NCBI GenBank assembly: GCA_950295325.1
Contig: OX485806.1
Span: 27,034,001 to 27,098,000, forward strand
Length of the DNA: 64,000 nt
Reading direction: 5' to 3'
Source: Polytrichum commune
Taxonomy: Eukaryota; Streptophyta; Polytrichopsida; Polytrichales; Polytrichaceae
The notes below the pieces were generated by a model, which saw nothing but the letters and a program-made list of their open reading frames with translations, had not been told where the DNA came from and made no database searches. Positions 32,973 through 44,290 of the stretch are shown here, one piece after another (within the stretch, counting starts at the first letter, position 1; every line of letters starts with the position of its first letter). Both the position numbers and the translations under genes were made by a program.

Positions 32973-34064
32973 GACCCACAACCCCCCCCCCCCGGCCCAA
33001 AAAAAATGTATTCTTCATGAGTCACAACTTAGATTTGAGTCATTTAATTTATTTCATTATTATGAAAAAATTGGTCTTTTGGATCAAACGACATTTTATG
33101 TATACAACATTGAACTCCTCGATGAAGGTGAGTGGGTTTTTAACATATATGTTTTCTTTGCACTTAGTGTAGGATACGAAACATGCACTTAATGCAAGAT
33201 GATTAGTAGATTGTCTTTGTAGCCACTTTCCTCAAATAAATTGGAGTTTATAAGAGTATCTTAATCATACTTAAAGTGAGATTTTTTGAGTCATTAAATG
33301 ATCATATAGTGCCTCCCCCCCCCCCCCCAATTATGTTATCTATTACATCTAGAATGGTTGATAAATTTTGAGCACATCATCCAGTTTTTTTTCAACTTAT
33401 ATCTATGTGGTGTTCGTTTTTAGATCCACATTCAATCATACACCACTTAAATATAGGTGTATGTTTAAATCAAGGAATCAAATTAGGCACATCTATCTTA
33501 CCCAAAATTTGGACTAGGAGAAAACTTGTAAAGAGAAAGTCCTTCATGATGACCGACCCATAAGCTAAGGTATGCGGGCCTATAATGGACACTTTCAACC
33601 CCATATACAACCCTTCTTTTGTTGTATTCCTCATTCATAACATTATTCAACACTTGTAGGTGGTTACATGGGCCCATCTCATCTCAATGTTTGATTATAG
33701 TTTTAAGATTTGGGGTTTTCAAATGATGCTACACCGCTTATGGTATTTAGTGTCACATACACTATTTGTGAAGGGCATAAATTAGATGCATAGAGGTTTC
33801 CAAGTGTCATGTCTGTGGACTGTCAACATCATACTATTCATCAACATACGTAATTATTTAAAGTGATAAATTATTTACATTGTGGCATTTAGGATAGCAC
33901 GTTGGGATACTTGAAATGATAATTCCGTTTTGGTATGCAAGGGGAAGATATTATTGAGCATACTAATGTTAGGTGTTAACTTATACACTTTAGCCACCTT
34001 GTAGACCATTGTGTAACATAGGCATACACCTCATAACATTGTTGAACATACTCATGCCAAGATA
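32973..34064. other. Intergenic DNA with C-runs and old repeat scraps
   Basis: Poly-C runs at about 32982 and 33307. The frame 32947-33192 spans a C-run and is not supported as a gene. Short scraps of the tgtcacatac-type MITE sequence appear near 33750. Confidence 0.35.
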
Positions 34065-34067
34065 TTA

Positions 34068-34569
34068 GAGCCACTTCACACACGAGCCAAGGGCCGTGAC
34101 CATGAAATTGTGAAATCCCAAAAGAAAATGTCCAAAGGTCGTCCTGGCACGCCTCCAAAATCATGTAGTGTGGTCGCGGACCCTCGAGTGTAGTGTGAAG
34201 TCGTATGTGATCGGGCCCTCAACCAAATGCTATTTCAATGAATTTCTATTCATGCAGATCCTCACACACGATAAAAATAAGAATAAATCAACGGTTGTGA
34301 GCGTTCGGAGTGCCATGGTCTCCAGGTTTTGTGTTAGGCCTACCTCCAAGAAGTGGTTTTTGAAAACAGTCCAAGTGACCATGAAACATGATCCATTCGC
34401 ATGCCATGTAGGAATCCATGTAGACTTTACATCCATCTTGCATTCACATACTCCGTTGGTCCCTCAAGCATAGTATGAAGCGAACTTGGACCAACTATGC
34501 CTTTTCCACCAATGAGAGTGCTTGAAGTGTATTGGTCACGGGCTCTCAATCTCGTATGCGAAGTGGCCC
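34068..34569. mobile_element. Harbinger/PIF-type MITE, 502 bp, TTA target duplication
   Basis: Left end GAGCCACTTCACACACGAGC; right end in reverse GGGCCACTTCGCATACGAGA. TTA lies on both sides (34065-34067 and 34570-34572). The interior matches the reverse of 46678-47177 and 51294-51795, including gtgaccatgaaacatgatcc and ggtttttgaaaacagtccaa. No transposase is encoded; it would depend on an autonomous partner elsewhere. Confidence 0.85.
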
Positions 34570-34809
34570 TTAGTAGGCACTCTTGAACGTTGAGTGGTGA
34601 CACTAATGTTGACGTTATTGATCAATATTGTAACCTAACATACACCTCAAAATAGGATAAGTGACACTTAATACCATAAACGGGTGTAGTTCATTATTTG
34701 AATATGAAGTCAACATGCATGAAGTCGATACAATATTTACATTGCTTCATCGGCTAGGGCAATGAAAGTTGGCTAACTGCCAATGACTTGGATCTTCGGC
34801 ACTATGTTG

Positions 34810-35640
34810 GGCACAATGAACGGGGAGAATCGACCACTAGTTACAAATGAATCAGTTGAGTTTGAGAAATAAGCAGTTGGAAGTTCAAGACTTCAGGAAA
34901 ACTACCTGTCATTTGAGAGGAATCGATTGTGGAATATACTTCACATCAATAAAGAAAAACCAAAAGATTGTAACATGTAACTGGTTGAATTGCCCCCAGT
35001 GTGGCCCTATGTCGGTGGAATCGGTGGAACATAGGTTCTACAGCTGCCCGCTGGCCCAACAAGGGTGGCGATACGCACCCAACATCATTTGGCAACTCTT
35101 TGCAAAGAAGAGGAATCTCGGCTTGCGGAAGTCATTTTCTATGATGCAATGTATTTTTTTTTTCAACCTTTGTGCAAAACATTTAGGCGGTTCATCTGCA
35201 TTTGGTTCTTTTTGAGGAGCGGTCTCCCGTGGATTATAATGAAATGATATGGTCTTTAACAATTTGCAATGGCCCATTGAGAAAACATATAAAGTCATTT
35301 GGGACGCCATGCATGATTATGGCATAATTGCGTGGAAACAAACTCTCAAGGATCTTGAAAAGGCCCCAGATGTGGCCTACCAGTACGTCTTGAATGAATT
35401 TGATTCGACTGTGGGTGTCAAGAACCTTGTTGTGACCTGGAATAACTTAGTCGTCATTTGGATGGATAGGCTGCACATGAGCATTATTTCCTTATTTCTA
35501 CTCAGGTCTCGTTGGCTAGGCCGGGTTGGTTGTATTTTGGGTTCCTTCTTGCAATTGAATTCTCAATTTGTGCCCCAAAAAATGAGTAACTAGTTGAACT
35601 TGAAAACACTAGGATTCTGACCGATTATGCCCAAAATTCT
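34810..35640 (+). repeat. Dispersed repeat family U, copy split by a LINE insertion
   Basis: Left part: gaccactagttacaaatgaa and caataaagaaaaaccaaaag. Right part: ttgaacttgaaaacactagg and gaccgattatgcccaaaatt. Removing the LINE at 34990-35585 restores the continuity seen in the copy near 43250-43400. Confidence 0.6.
34990..35585 (+). pseudogene. 5'-truncated LINE with zf-RVT-type remnant
   Basis: The first frame gives CPQCGPMSVESVEHRFYSCP followed by LAQQGWRYAP, a zinc-binding zf-RVT-like motif (C-x2-C, H-x4-C) found after plant non-LTR reverse transcriptases. It continues, after a frame change in a T-run near 35152, as FRRFICIWFFLRSGLPWI. After a stop and second frame change it runs VFNNLQWPIEKTYKVIWDAM to about 35582. 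The end is A-rich. GTAACTGGTTGAA / GTAACTAGTTGAA flank it (34977-34989, 35586-35598). Only the 3' end of a LINE was inserted and it is now broken; no enzyme is encoded. Confidence 0.75.
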
Positions 35641-35707
35641 TCCCCAACACTACATGGGGCAAAATCGAACAACCTTTAATTAATTCCAAGATTTGTAAAT
35701 GGGTCTC

Positions 35708-35886
35708 CATAACATTATTGAGTAGTGTGCATTCGTTCATGTGGCCCATGAGAATATAACCACATGATGCCCCAATCTAGTGTTAATTCATATTTAATCT
35801 AAGTCTCCTTGCACTAGGTTGAGGCATCCAATGGTTATATTCTCAAGGCCCACACAAATGAATGCACACTGCTTAATAATGTTATG
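35708..35886. mobile_element. Foldback MITE (family AACATTATT), copy 1
   Basis: Arms of about 75 bp: left cataacattattgagtagtg, tgcattcgttcatgtggccc; right in reverse cataacattattaagcagtg, tgcattcatttgtgtgggcc. Partner copy at 55176-55348. The arms nearly meet, so the transcript would form a hairpin. Confidence 0.7.
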
Positions 35887-36664
35887 TCTTTGACGAACTG
35901 AGGGTGGGTGGATGTATGGGGAGATAGGTTGGGTCACATGGATGAGGGACGGGTGATGTCTACTTGTTTTTAGTTAACTAGAACAATTGTGGCTTTTGAA
36001 AATGTTATGTTGGCATAGTACATTGGTTATCCCAACTAGTAGTGAGGGAAGGCTAACAATGCATGTGGGAAATTAGTGAAGATGATACTATATTTCTTTA
36101 TGCTATGAAATTAATACCACCAAAGGGTCTAGGAAGCATTGTTCATCCCGACAATAATTCATTGGCAAGCATGTGTTTGCATATAATTTTTTTGTTAGCA
36201 CTCTACAAGCATCTTGGAGCACGCATTCATTTTGAGACTTGGTGAAATAATGCATGTTTTGGAAATTAGTACCACACACATTAATTGGGATAATCTATGC
36301 AGTGATTTTGAGGAGATCACCCAAATTTTAATTGCCAACTATGTTGTGTAACCAACCAAGCGTTCACAACGTGTTTCATTGAGAAGCAAAAACAAATTGT
36401 TAATGACGTCTACAATGTGAGAGCACAACTTGTAAATCCATATAGGTGTATTCATAGATAACAATTGTGGATATAGTTTTCACCCCCTCCCATCTTGTAA
36501 CACATATGTATACATTGGAGGAAAGTGGTTAGAACCTCACCATGCGGTTCCCCACTACTCCTTGTGGTTCACTCGGTTCAAGTGAAACATTCTAAAAGAA
36601 AATCAAATAAAAGGAGGGGGGGGGAGGCATGCAACCAAAAGATGAAAAAACATTATAACTACAA

Positions 36665-36704
<40 letters not shown>

Positions 36705-38075
36705 ATCTATATGTATTTATACAACAAGATCAACATGTGACCTTAAAAAAGGAAACAAAGATGGGAAAAACCCAAGGGAGGTGGCATACATGGTTTGGAG
36801 GGGGAGATATATATGGACATGGATGTAGGCATACTTTTGTATGGTGGGTAGTTCATATATGCAAGTGCAACATGCCAAGAGAGCATGGATTCAAGCTACA
36901 CTAAAAAGGATATTTAATGTTTGATAAACTAAATACGAACGCATACACTAAATGTCAAAAACCCTATGAAAGTAAGTACCATTAAATGTAAACTTGAACA
37001 CTAAATATCAACTATGGTAATATATGGAAGTTACATGTATGAATTTAGTGTTAATAAGGATATAAAGAAGAAGAAAAAAACAATGATGAAAGGAGAATTC
37101 TAGCATATCTAACATTTCTTCTCTAGAGCATTAATTGTCAAAGAATTGAGAATTAGTGTTGAGTAGGGTAGGGTGGTAATGACATCAAATATGATCAAAC
37201 ACTAAATATCATATTTAGTGTAATGTTATACGTAGTGAGAATACGAAAGCCTAGGTTCATTAAATGCAATGTTTACACAAAACGATGATAACAAAGTGAT
37301 ATAAGCATTGTGTTTCCACTTTTCAACCCAAAAAACACACCTCAATACATCATAACATCACGTTATCATGGACACTCACACTAGACAACAAAAGAATAGT
37401 GGTAGTTAACACAATAACTCCTAATTAACTTGTTTAAGTGAGTTGCACCCAATAACTTAGCACATGTGTGTCTTTTGTGGAGTTTTGGATCGAATAACAT
37501 TTTGCATGATGGACTTGTGTCTCAACCACTCCACCGACGGGGGTTTCATGAGTCTCCAATACTACGTCAAGTACATCACTCCACGAGGAGTTATCAAGTT
37601 AAAGAAGGACTTTGAAGCGGTACAAAACTAAAGAGCATGTTTTGCACCGAGACATATGGCAATGATACCATAGAGACACTAAGAGTACAAGTGCCCATTG
37701 CAATAAGGTAGACGGGTGTGTGTGTTGGTTACTCTTGGTTGTTTGCTACCATGTACTATATATTCCGATTTGTGAGGTTGAAGTTTCAAGTTTAGATGAA
37801 GAAGCCATGATAAATCTCGTGGAGTTCTAGAACTAGACTTGAATTGTTATGAATTATCAAAATCTATTGGTATCGAGTCATGAGAAGGTCATGCAGGTCT
37901 CCTCAAATATGCTGACTATTGAGTCTAAAAATGTTGATAAAATTTGAACCCGTCGTCCAATGTTATTTTGACATATGTCTTTTTGGTGTCCATTCTTAGA
38001 TATGCACATACCCGTTGACCACTCAAATATAGGTGTATACTTAAAATAAGCCCACTCATGAGGCTGACACTCAGT
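35887..38075. other. Intergenic DNA with a (TATC)n microsatellite
   Basis: The (TATC)n run is at about 36665-36702, followed by tatatctatatg. The tail may mark an old SINE, but no box A/B is seen before it. No coding frame is convincing. Confidence 0.4.
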
Positions 38076-38080
38076 GTGAC

Positions 38081-38575
38081 TTACGGGAACCACGTGTGGC
38101 AAGGGTTTTCTTGTTTGGGGGGTGTGTTTATTGATGGCGAGTAATTAGATGACCCGTTCAATTGGGTAATTTTTTTACATGTGGACATTTTGTAGTACCT
38201 TTCAAATACTTTAGAAGGTTGGGGTTCGTCATTTTCATGTACCATATGTAGATTAGAAATCAACAAGGGGTTTGTTTCAAGAGTGTTATGCCCTCTGGTT
38301 ATCCTCCACATGTGGGCAATTGTGGTTGGTTGTTTGACGGAAGCCAAACTTTGACTCATTTTAAAAGCCGTCTCAAAAGGTAGAGCCAACAATTCATTGC
38401 AATGTAGTTTAGCCTCAAGGCAATCTCGTGATTCCACAAACATACACAACGTACATATGCACTCCAGGACCACAAGAATTGCCCTGATTGTGGAATCATC
38501 AACCACGGATATCTTCAAGCAAAATGATGGAAATCCTAGGGGAGTATATACACTAAAACCCTCTTGCGATTTCAT
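38081..38575 (-). other. Unassigned 164-codon open frame
   Basis: The longest open frame in the gene-poor region. Its composition is mixed rather than low-complexity (for example LLALPFETAFKMSQSLASVK). I recognise no domain. It could be a captured exon, a decayed transposon ORF or chance. No start context or splice partners stand out. Confidence 0.25.
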
Positions 38576-38661
38576 ATACCATGATATCTTAGAGATAATA
38601 TGAACTTAATTTCATGGAATTACAACAACCTACATTGTCCTAACCCATGGAGTTTTTTTTA

Positions 38662-38808
38662 TCCTGAAATTATTATCCGAGATCAAAAGTTTATTGATTT
38701 TTTTGATATAGAAATTGTTTGGCACACCAAATTATCTCGCAAAATTTTCTACATCAAAAAAATCAATAGGCTTTTGATCTCGAATAATAATTTTGGGACC
38801 AAAAACTC
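38662..38808. mobile_element. Foldback repeat with about 50-bp arms
   Basis: Left arm attattatccgagatcaaaa gtttattgatttttttgata; right arm in reverse attattattcgagatcaaaa gcctattgatttttttgatg. Further right, ggaggggagggagta resembles a Stowaway-type (Tc1/mariner) terminus next to TA, but the matching left end is not visible. Confidence 0.55.
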
Positions 38809-39081
38809 TTGGGGTGGAACAATCATTTTGGAGGGGAGGGAGTACAAGTTTTGAATTGTAGAAACACACGACTTATGTAACAACATGCTTCTATACTTGG
38901 GGACTAGAACGGTGCAATTCCATTGAGAATAAAAATCATAAGGGGTTGTATTTCACCTCGGGTTTAAGGGGGTGAATGACACCTTTGGTTTTATGTTTTG
39001 TAAAATCATGTGAAGGAAATGTGCCCATAGATTCTTGATGACATTAGAGTTCATTCCGCTCATCAATAACAATGCACTCTA

Positions 39082-40074
39082 CAGTCCTACCTCTTTAATA
39101 TGACACGTTTGGGACACGAGAAAAAGGTCGTATTATCGAGGTGTCACATATTCGATAATATGACAAATTGGACCTGGTTGTCACAATAACGAGGTACTTC
39201 ATAAAAACACACTTGAGATATTTTTCCATATGTAAAAATGAGTATTCTTTCAAATGTATTATAAATATGCAAATTCTCCTCACTAAACCTATGTGGACTT
39301 GAAGAAGGAATCAATAGTCCGTTGATGTTGCCACTTCAAGTTAGCAACATATATCTTATTGAACTTCTCTATTATGCCCTGCAATTTCATCAGATTTGTG
39401 GGAGTGAAGTCTAATGAATTGTCCATAAAAAAATGTAGCTAATAGCTGAGCATGTTGTTGAGCATCCGTCGGTTTCACAATAGGTGGAGGTCTCTCATCA
39501 ACATCTAAAGGGTTTACGGTCTCAGCAGTAAGGTCCAAACTAACTGGCTCTATTCTCTGTCCTAAGGCCATATCAACCAGCTCCGACATGCAATATTCAG
39601 CCTCAATTATGTCTTCACCTTCCATTACCACATACTCTTCAAATGGCATCTCATCTGATCCAAGCTGCAGTTTTGATATAAGAAGGGCCAGGTCTTCGGA
39701 CTCCTTGATCAATCTCGATTTTTCTCTTTGGTCCTCATGAGTAGGGTTTTAGAAAGAGAACCTAGTTCCCATGGTTCTCATGTTTATTTCATCATTTTAC
39801 ATTTAAACTTCCTTAATCCAAACTTCATATGTATGAGATTTATGAATTAAAAATAAATTATGTATTTATGTATATATAAGTGTATGGGACCCACCATATA
39901 AATGCATTTATTACCTCTATAATATGACATTTGGGGGGTCTAGGAGTGTCGTATTAACATTGTCATAGTCGTAGTATAGAGGTAGATTTGAACTAGGAAG
40001 TTTGGTTTATGAAATTTGTGTCATAATATCGAGGTTGTCGTATTATCGAGTGTCGTATTAAAGAGGTAGGACTG
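39082..40074 (-). mobile_element. Pogo-type (Tc1/mariner) element with internal deletion
   Basis: TIRs CAGTCCTACCTCTTTAATA continue as TGACAC on the left and as CGACAC (reversed) on the right. TA target duplications flank it (39080-39081, 40075-40076). The CAGT...ACCTCT...AATA terminus matches the style of plant pogo/Emigrant elements. Subterminal motifs gtcgtatta and tcgataatatgac repeat at both ends. The only coding remnant is the minus frame at 39356-39712. At 993 bp it is too short for a complete transposase. Confidence 0.82.
39356..39712 (-). pseudogene. C-terminal remnant of a pogo/Tigger-like transposase
   Basis: 118-codon frame inside the pogo-type element. The acidic stretch SDEMPFEEYVVMEGEDIIEA, followed by AEYCMSELVDMA, resembles the acidic tail after the DDE domain in CENP-B/pogo-like transposases. 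The helix-turn-helix and DDE catalytic parts are absent. The call rests on the element context and this tail pattern. Confidence 0.55.
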
Positions 40075-41445
40075 TATCTCCATTTTTTATTTTTCGTCAC
40101 ATACATGAAAAGAGTAAGTTATCAACTACGTGTTATAATTAAACAACATGACCAATGCTTTTGTATGCATTTGTGTGGTCATTTTAACTAGTGTGTGGTC
40201 GATTCAACAATCTCTTATATTTTAGTGAACATAAAGAAAAAATACACGCACAAATGTTTGACTAAGAAATAATAAATCATATGTACAACACGACAAACAA
40301 ATAAAAATGTAACAGCATGACACATGCGTACAACCAAGTATATTGTAAAGAACAAACCTTTGATATTCATAGGCAAAACCATTGTGTTATTGGTCACTGA
40401 AGCATTTGATCATTTTTTCATTTGTTGAATGTTTATATATATATATAGTCTCCTGACAAAATTGCTATTGTAACCAATGGAATTATTGTCTTCAAGTCTA
40501 TCATGATTTAGTTGGTCAAATTTAGGTCTACATTGAAGGGCAACCACACGTAGCCTTGGCTTGCAAGTTTGGTAGACCAACATTTAAATGAAGTTGAACC
40601 CTTGAATGTGCTTGAAATGATGGAGGTTTGGTTCCTCCTCATTTTCAATCGATCTTCAAGTACAAGCCCACTCTCTTATTTTGGCATGATTTCCAAGTTC
40701 AATTCCGAATTTTTGACTTGTAGTCATCAACAAGAAGCATACGACTTCACATTGGTAACAAGTGTGATATTGATATAACGTTCAAGAATGACCTTGGCTT
40801 TTTTCATCATCCATAACATCACTCAACACCTTTCGTTGTGTTCCATGGGACCAGGTGTCAAGCAAGCCTAATTCTCTTTTCATTCCAAAACACACGTTAT
40901 GGGGATCACTCAGGTTGTGTATTATAAATTTTCTAACAAACAACTATAGTTAAATCTTTTAATCGCAACCTCTTTCTTTAAAAAGAAATCATTATTTAGT
41001 TGCTAAACAATATTATGTGTGTACCAATCATGTGTTTAGTATCCTAAGGAAAAGTAGGCTAATCGGGAAAAATAACCATTGAGTACTAAGACCATTGTAC
41101 CTCACATGCAATATGATATACAATAACTTACCATCCTCATATAAGTGACAAATAAGTTGCATGGGAATCCCGGGTTTTCATCATCCTATTCATCGGTGGG
41201 GGGTTTTGTTTTTTCCCTTAAAATTTCAAGAGAACCGGAACGGCAACAATCTCCGTAGTGACGGAGCTGCATGTGGATGATCGTATAATTTTCATCCAAT
41301 GTTGTACACATCAATCCTAAATTGGATGATTTCATTCAATAGATGAAATGGAGGGATTAAAAAAAAAAATTCATCCAACATGGGAAATCACGGAAAGTTT
41401 GCAAAATATTCTGTTTAGTATCTTAGAACTACAAATTACATAGTG
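40075..41445. other. Intergenic DNA without supported genes
   Basis: AT-rich; short frames such as 40569-40778 show no family features. A (TA)n patch lies near 40434. Confidence 0.35.
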
Positions 41446-41448
41446 TTA

Positions 41449-42034
41449 GGGGTTGTGTACACCATGGACCACGAAGTCGTCCCAAGGCCCTATAAAACAT
41501 GTGATTGGTTGTTCGACTCGTCCCAAGACCACTTCGGTTTACACAAAGAAATTTTTTTTTTTGTCAGAGTGAATGTGAAGTTCGAGGTCTCCAAAAGACA
41601 TGTTTCAAGGCCCACATTATCCACTGACATGGTCCAACGGGTTTCGCGGTGGGAGAGGCTAAAAAGGTGCTCTAATAGAAAGAGGCAGGGGCCCATAGGT
41701 TCAGAAATGATATAATAGTTCTTTAATGAAATTTGTTTGGGGGGGGGGGAAGAAGATAAAGACAAGAGAAGACAAGAGAATGGTCAAACTTGATTTTTTT
41801 TTCTTCTTCTTCTTTTCAAAACTATCCTTTCTGGACATATATTAAAAAAAAACATCAGATTGACTTTTGGGTGCATGGTTACCCCTCTTGGTCCACATTC
41901 GGTTTACACCTAGTGAAGGGACCCAAAGGCTTTGTAAATCGACCTTTTGTAAGAAATCAGACCACGGAAGTTGGACCATGGAAAAAGGCCATTGTCCATG
42001 GTCCGACTTCATGGTCCATGTTGGAAAGCGGCCC
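41449..42034. mobile_element. Harbinger/PIF-type MITE, 586 bp, TTA target duplication
   Basis: Left end GGGGTTGTGTACACCATGGA then CCACGAAGTCG; right end reversed GGGCCGCTTTCCAACATGGA then CCATGAAGTCGG. TTA on both sides (41446-41448, 42035-42037). The TIRs are about 35 bp and imperfect. Not clearly the same family as the 502-bp MITEs. The overlapping frames at 41443-41765 are not considered genes. Confidence 0.75.
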
Positions 42035-42259
42035 TTAGATATCCATCCCGGGTTTTAAGCGTTCTCTTATGAAAATCATGTGATGAGAATCTTGGTGTCC
42101 TTATGGGTCCACCGTCCAAAAGACATTCATAACATCCAAGTGGTGGGTCATTATATTGGATCTCCCTTTACATTTGGCAACTCAAAAAAACCGAAGCAGC
42201 TAACTTAAATTCCGCCCTGGCCCACTTTATCTATTGCCTGAGGAAGATCCTCGCCTCAT

Positions 42260-43065
42260 TCATTTAAAGCTACAAGATTTTGCGTCACATTTGGAGAAGT
42301 ATAAGTAAAGTAAAGTAGGTGCAAATTTTCCCGTGTAGGAAGCTAGAAATCACGAGGACTGCAAGTTTTTCGGTACTTTTGTTCCTTAGATTGAAATGAA
42401 CTATGAATTTTTGAAGCCAAAAGTTGGCCTGAACACATTATTAATGGCTAGAGTTTGCCATAACTGCTCGTTCCTCCTCACTCTAGCACTTAACACTAGG
42501 ACATGTGTCATAGCACTATTGGCTCCGGCCTGATCGAAATTCAGTCCCAACCTGATCAAAAGTCCGATACCTTATAGATTGGCGACGGTGTCTTGATCAA
42601 GAATAGGTGCCTCTACGATAATAAGGAGTTCAAGATAGAGTATCGGTACCTTCTAAAGTAGAGGCATCCATAACCGATCCATAACTTAAAGAGATTTTGC
42701 ACTAGGTTTGGAGAAGTATAAGGAGGTACAAAAGAAAAAACTTCAATGCAGGAAGGTAGAAATCATGATGAGTGCAAATTTTTTTGGTGATTTTATTCTT
42801 GATGTTGAAATTATCGTGGATTTTTGAAGCCAAAAGTTGGCCTGAACATATTACCAATGTCTAGACTCTACCATAATTGCTCATTTGAACCGCGCATTCC
42901 TCTTCACTTTGGCACTCGAACCAAGATATGTGTCATGCCATTATTGGTTCCGGCTTGATCAAAATTGAGTCCTAGTCTGATTTAAATTGCGTCTTAGCCT
43001 GACTGAAAATACGGTACCCTATAGATTGTCGATGAGGTCCTCGTTGGGAATAGGTGCCTCTATTA
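42260..43065 (+). repeat. Two direct copies of dispersed repeat family W
   Basis: Copy 1 at about 42260-42665 and copy 2 at about 42690-43065 share tttggagaagtataag, gaagccaaaagttggcctga, ccataa.tgctc, attggttccggc.tgatc and ggaataggtgcctct. Further copies are at 57243-57605 and, split by a MITE, 56070-56900. The identity of the element is unknown. Confidence 0.65.
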
Positions 43066-43249
43066 CAAATATTTCTCTTCTTATAGTAACGTCTTCAAGA
43101 AGGCCAAGGATATAGATAGATAGATAAATAGATAGAGAGATTTTTTTGAGAGAAACGAAGCACTTTGCTTCATACTCAAAATCCATACAAGGTCACATAA
43201 CATTACAAAAGTTCCTTGGTTGTGTTCCGTGCATTGAAAGGGGAGAACC

Positions 43250-43400
43250 GATGCTAGCTACAAATGAACTGGTCGAAGTTCAAGAAGTCACGGAAATTAC
43301 CGATCATTCTAGAGGATTCTATGAAATATAACTCAAAACAATAAAGGAAAATCAAATGATCGCAGTATGTAACCAATTTGACTTAGAAATACTATGATTT
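43250..43400 (+). repeat. Dispersed repeat family U, uninterrupted copy
   Basis: Contains gctagctacaaatgaactgg, gaaattaccgatcattctag, aacaataaaggaaaatcaaa and taaccaatttgacttagaaa, the same order as the copies at 32385 and 34810 but without SINE or LINE insertion. Confidence 0.5.
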
Positions 43401-44257
43401 TGACTGGACATTGGTTCCGTGGGACCATGTATCACATGAGCATAGTTCTATTTGAATTTCGGGATCGCCTGTTTATGGGGAGCACTCGTGATGTGTAATG
43501 TGAACTTTCTAACAAATGGTTTTTTTTTTTAAATAAAAAATTATCGTAGCCTCTTTATTTTGGAAAGAAACCTTTGTGTAGTGGCTTAGTAATGTTATGC
43601 ACTAGGAGTCTAAGTTCCAAGTGGATAAAACATGGCAACTTTTGAGGTGCACACAGTGCAACTGACAATTTGAAGCAGGTTCCACCAATGTTGGACCGGT
43701 ATAAGGCAGACGCGTATTCAATGGTTAGTTTTTTGTCTAGCTAGTCCACTCGTCCTAAGACATGAAACACATGATTAGCACGAGATGGTTAGCAAATCCA
43801 ACTTGAGGCCTTAGCCACTACGTCCTCGTGATTTTTGGAGCTCATATAAATATCTCATTTTCTATCAAAGTGAATGTTTTTCATGCTCATTAAATGATCA
43901 TACACATTCCCTAGAATTTGTTGACTATAAAAACCCAAAATGGTTATAATGTTTTGAACATGTACTCTAATTTCTTTAAAACACATATCTACATGGTATT
44001 TGTTCTTGGAGCTGCAGGAAGTTGTGTGAGGTGACTTCACAAATCTAAATGAGGAACATAAGAGTTGAGTTTCCTAATTTTGGATTCCATGTGAATATTG
44101 TAGAAGTTGATTGATTAATTTCTTTGAAATGTGTACATTTCAAGCTTAGATATGCACATATATGAAAGAAAAAGAAAAATTATAGATCAATGTGCCATAG
44201 TATATCCAAGACCACATGCCACATCCACCTTAATTGTTACATGATTTACTTTATTGA

Positions 44258-44290
<33 letters not shown>

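Noticed and set aside
41443-41765. Overlapping plus and minus ORFs of about 90 codons
   Set aside because: Both lie within the TTA-flanked MITE and show no transposase motif.
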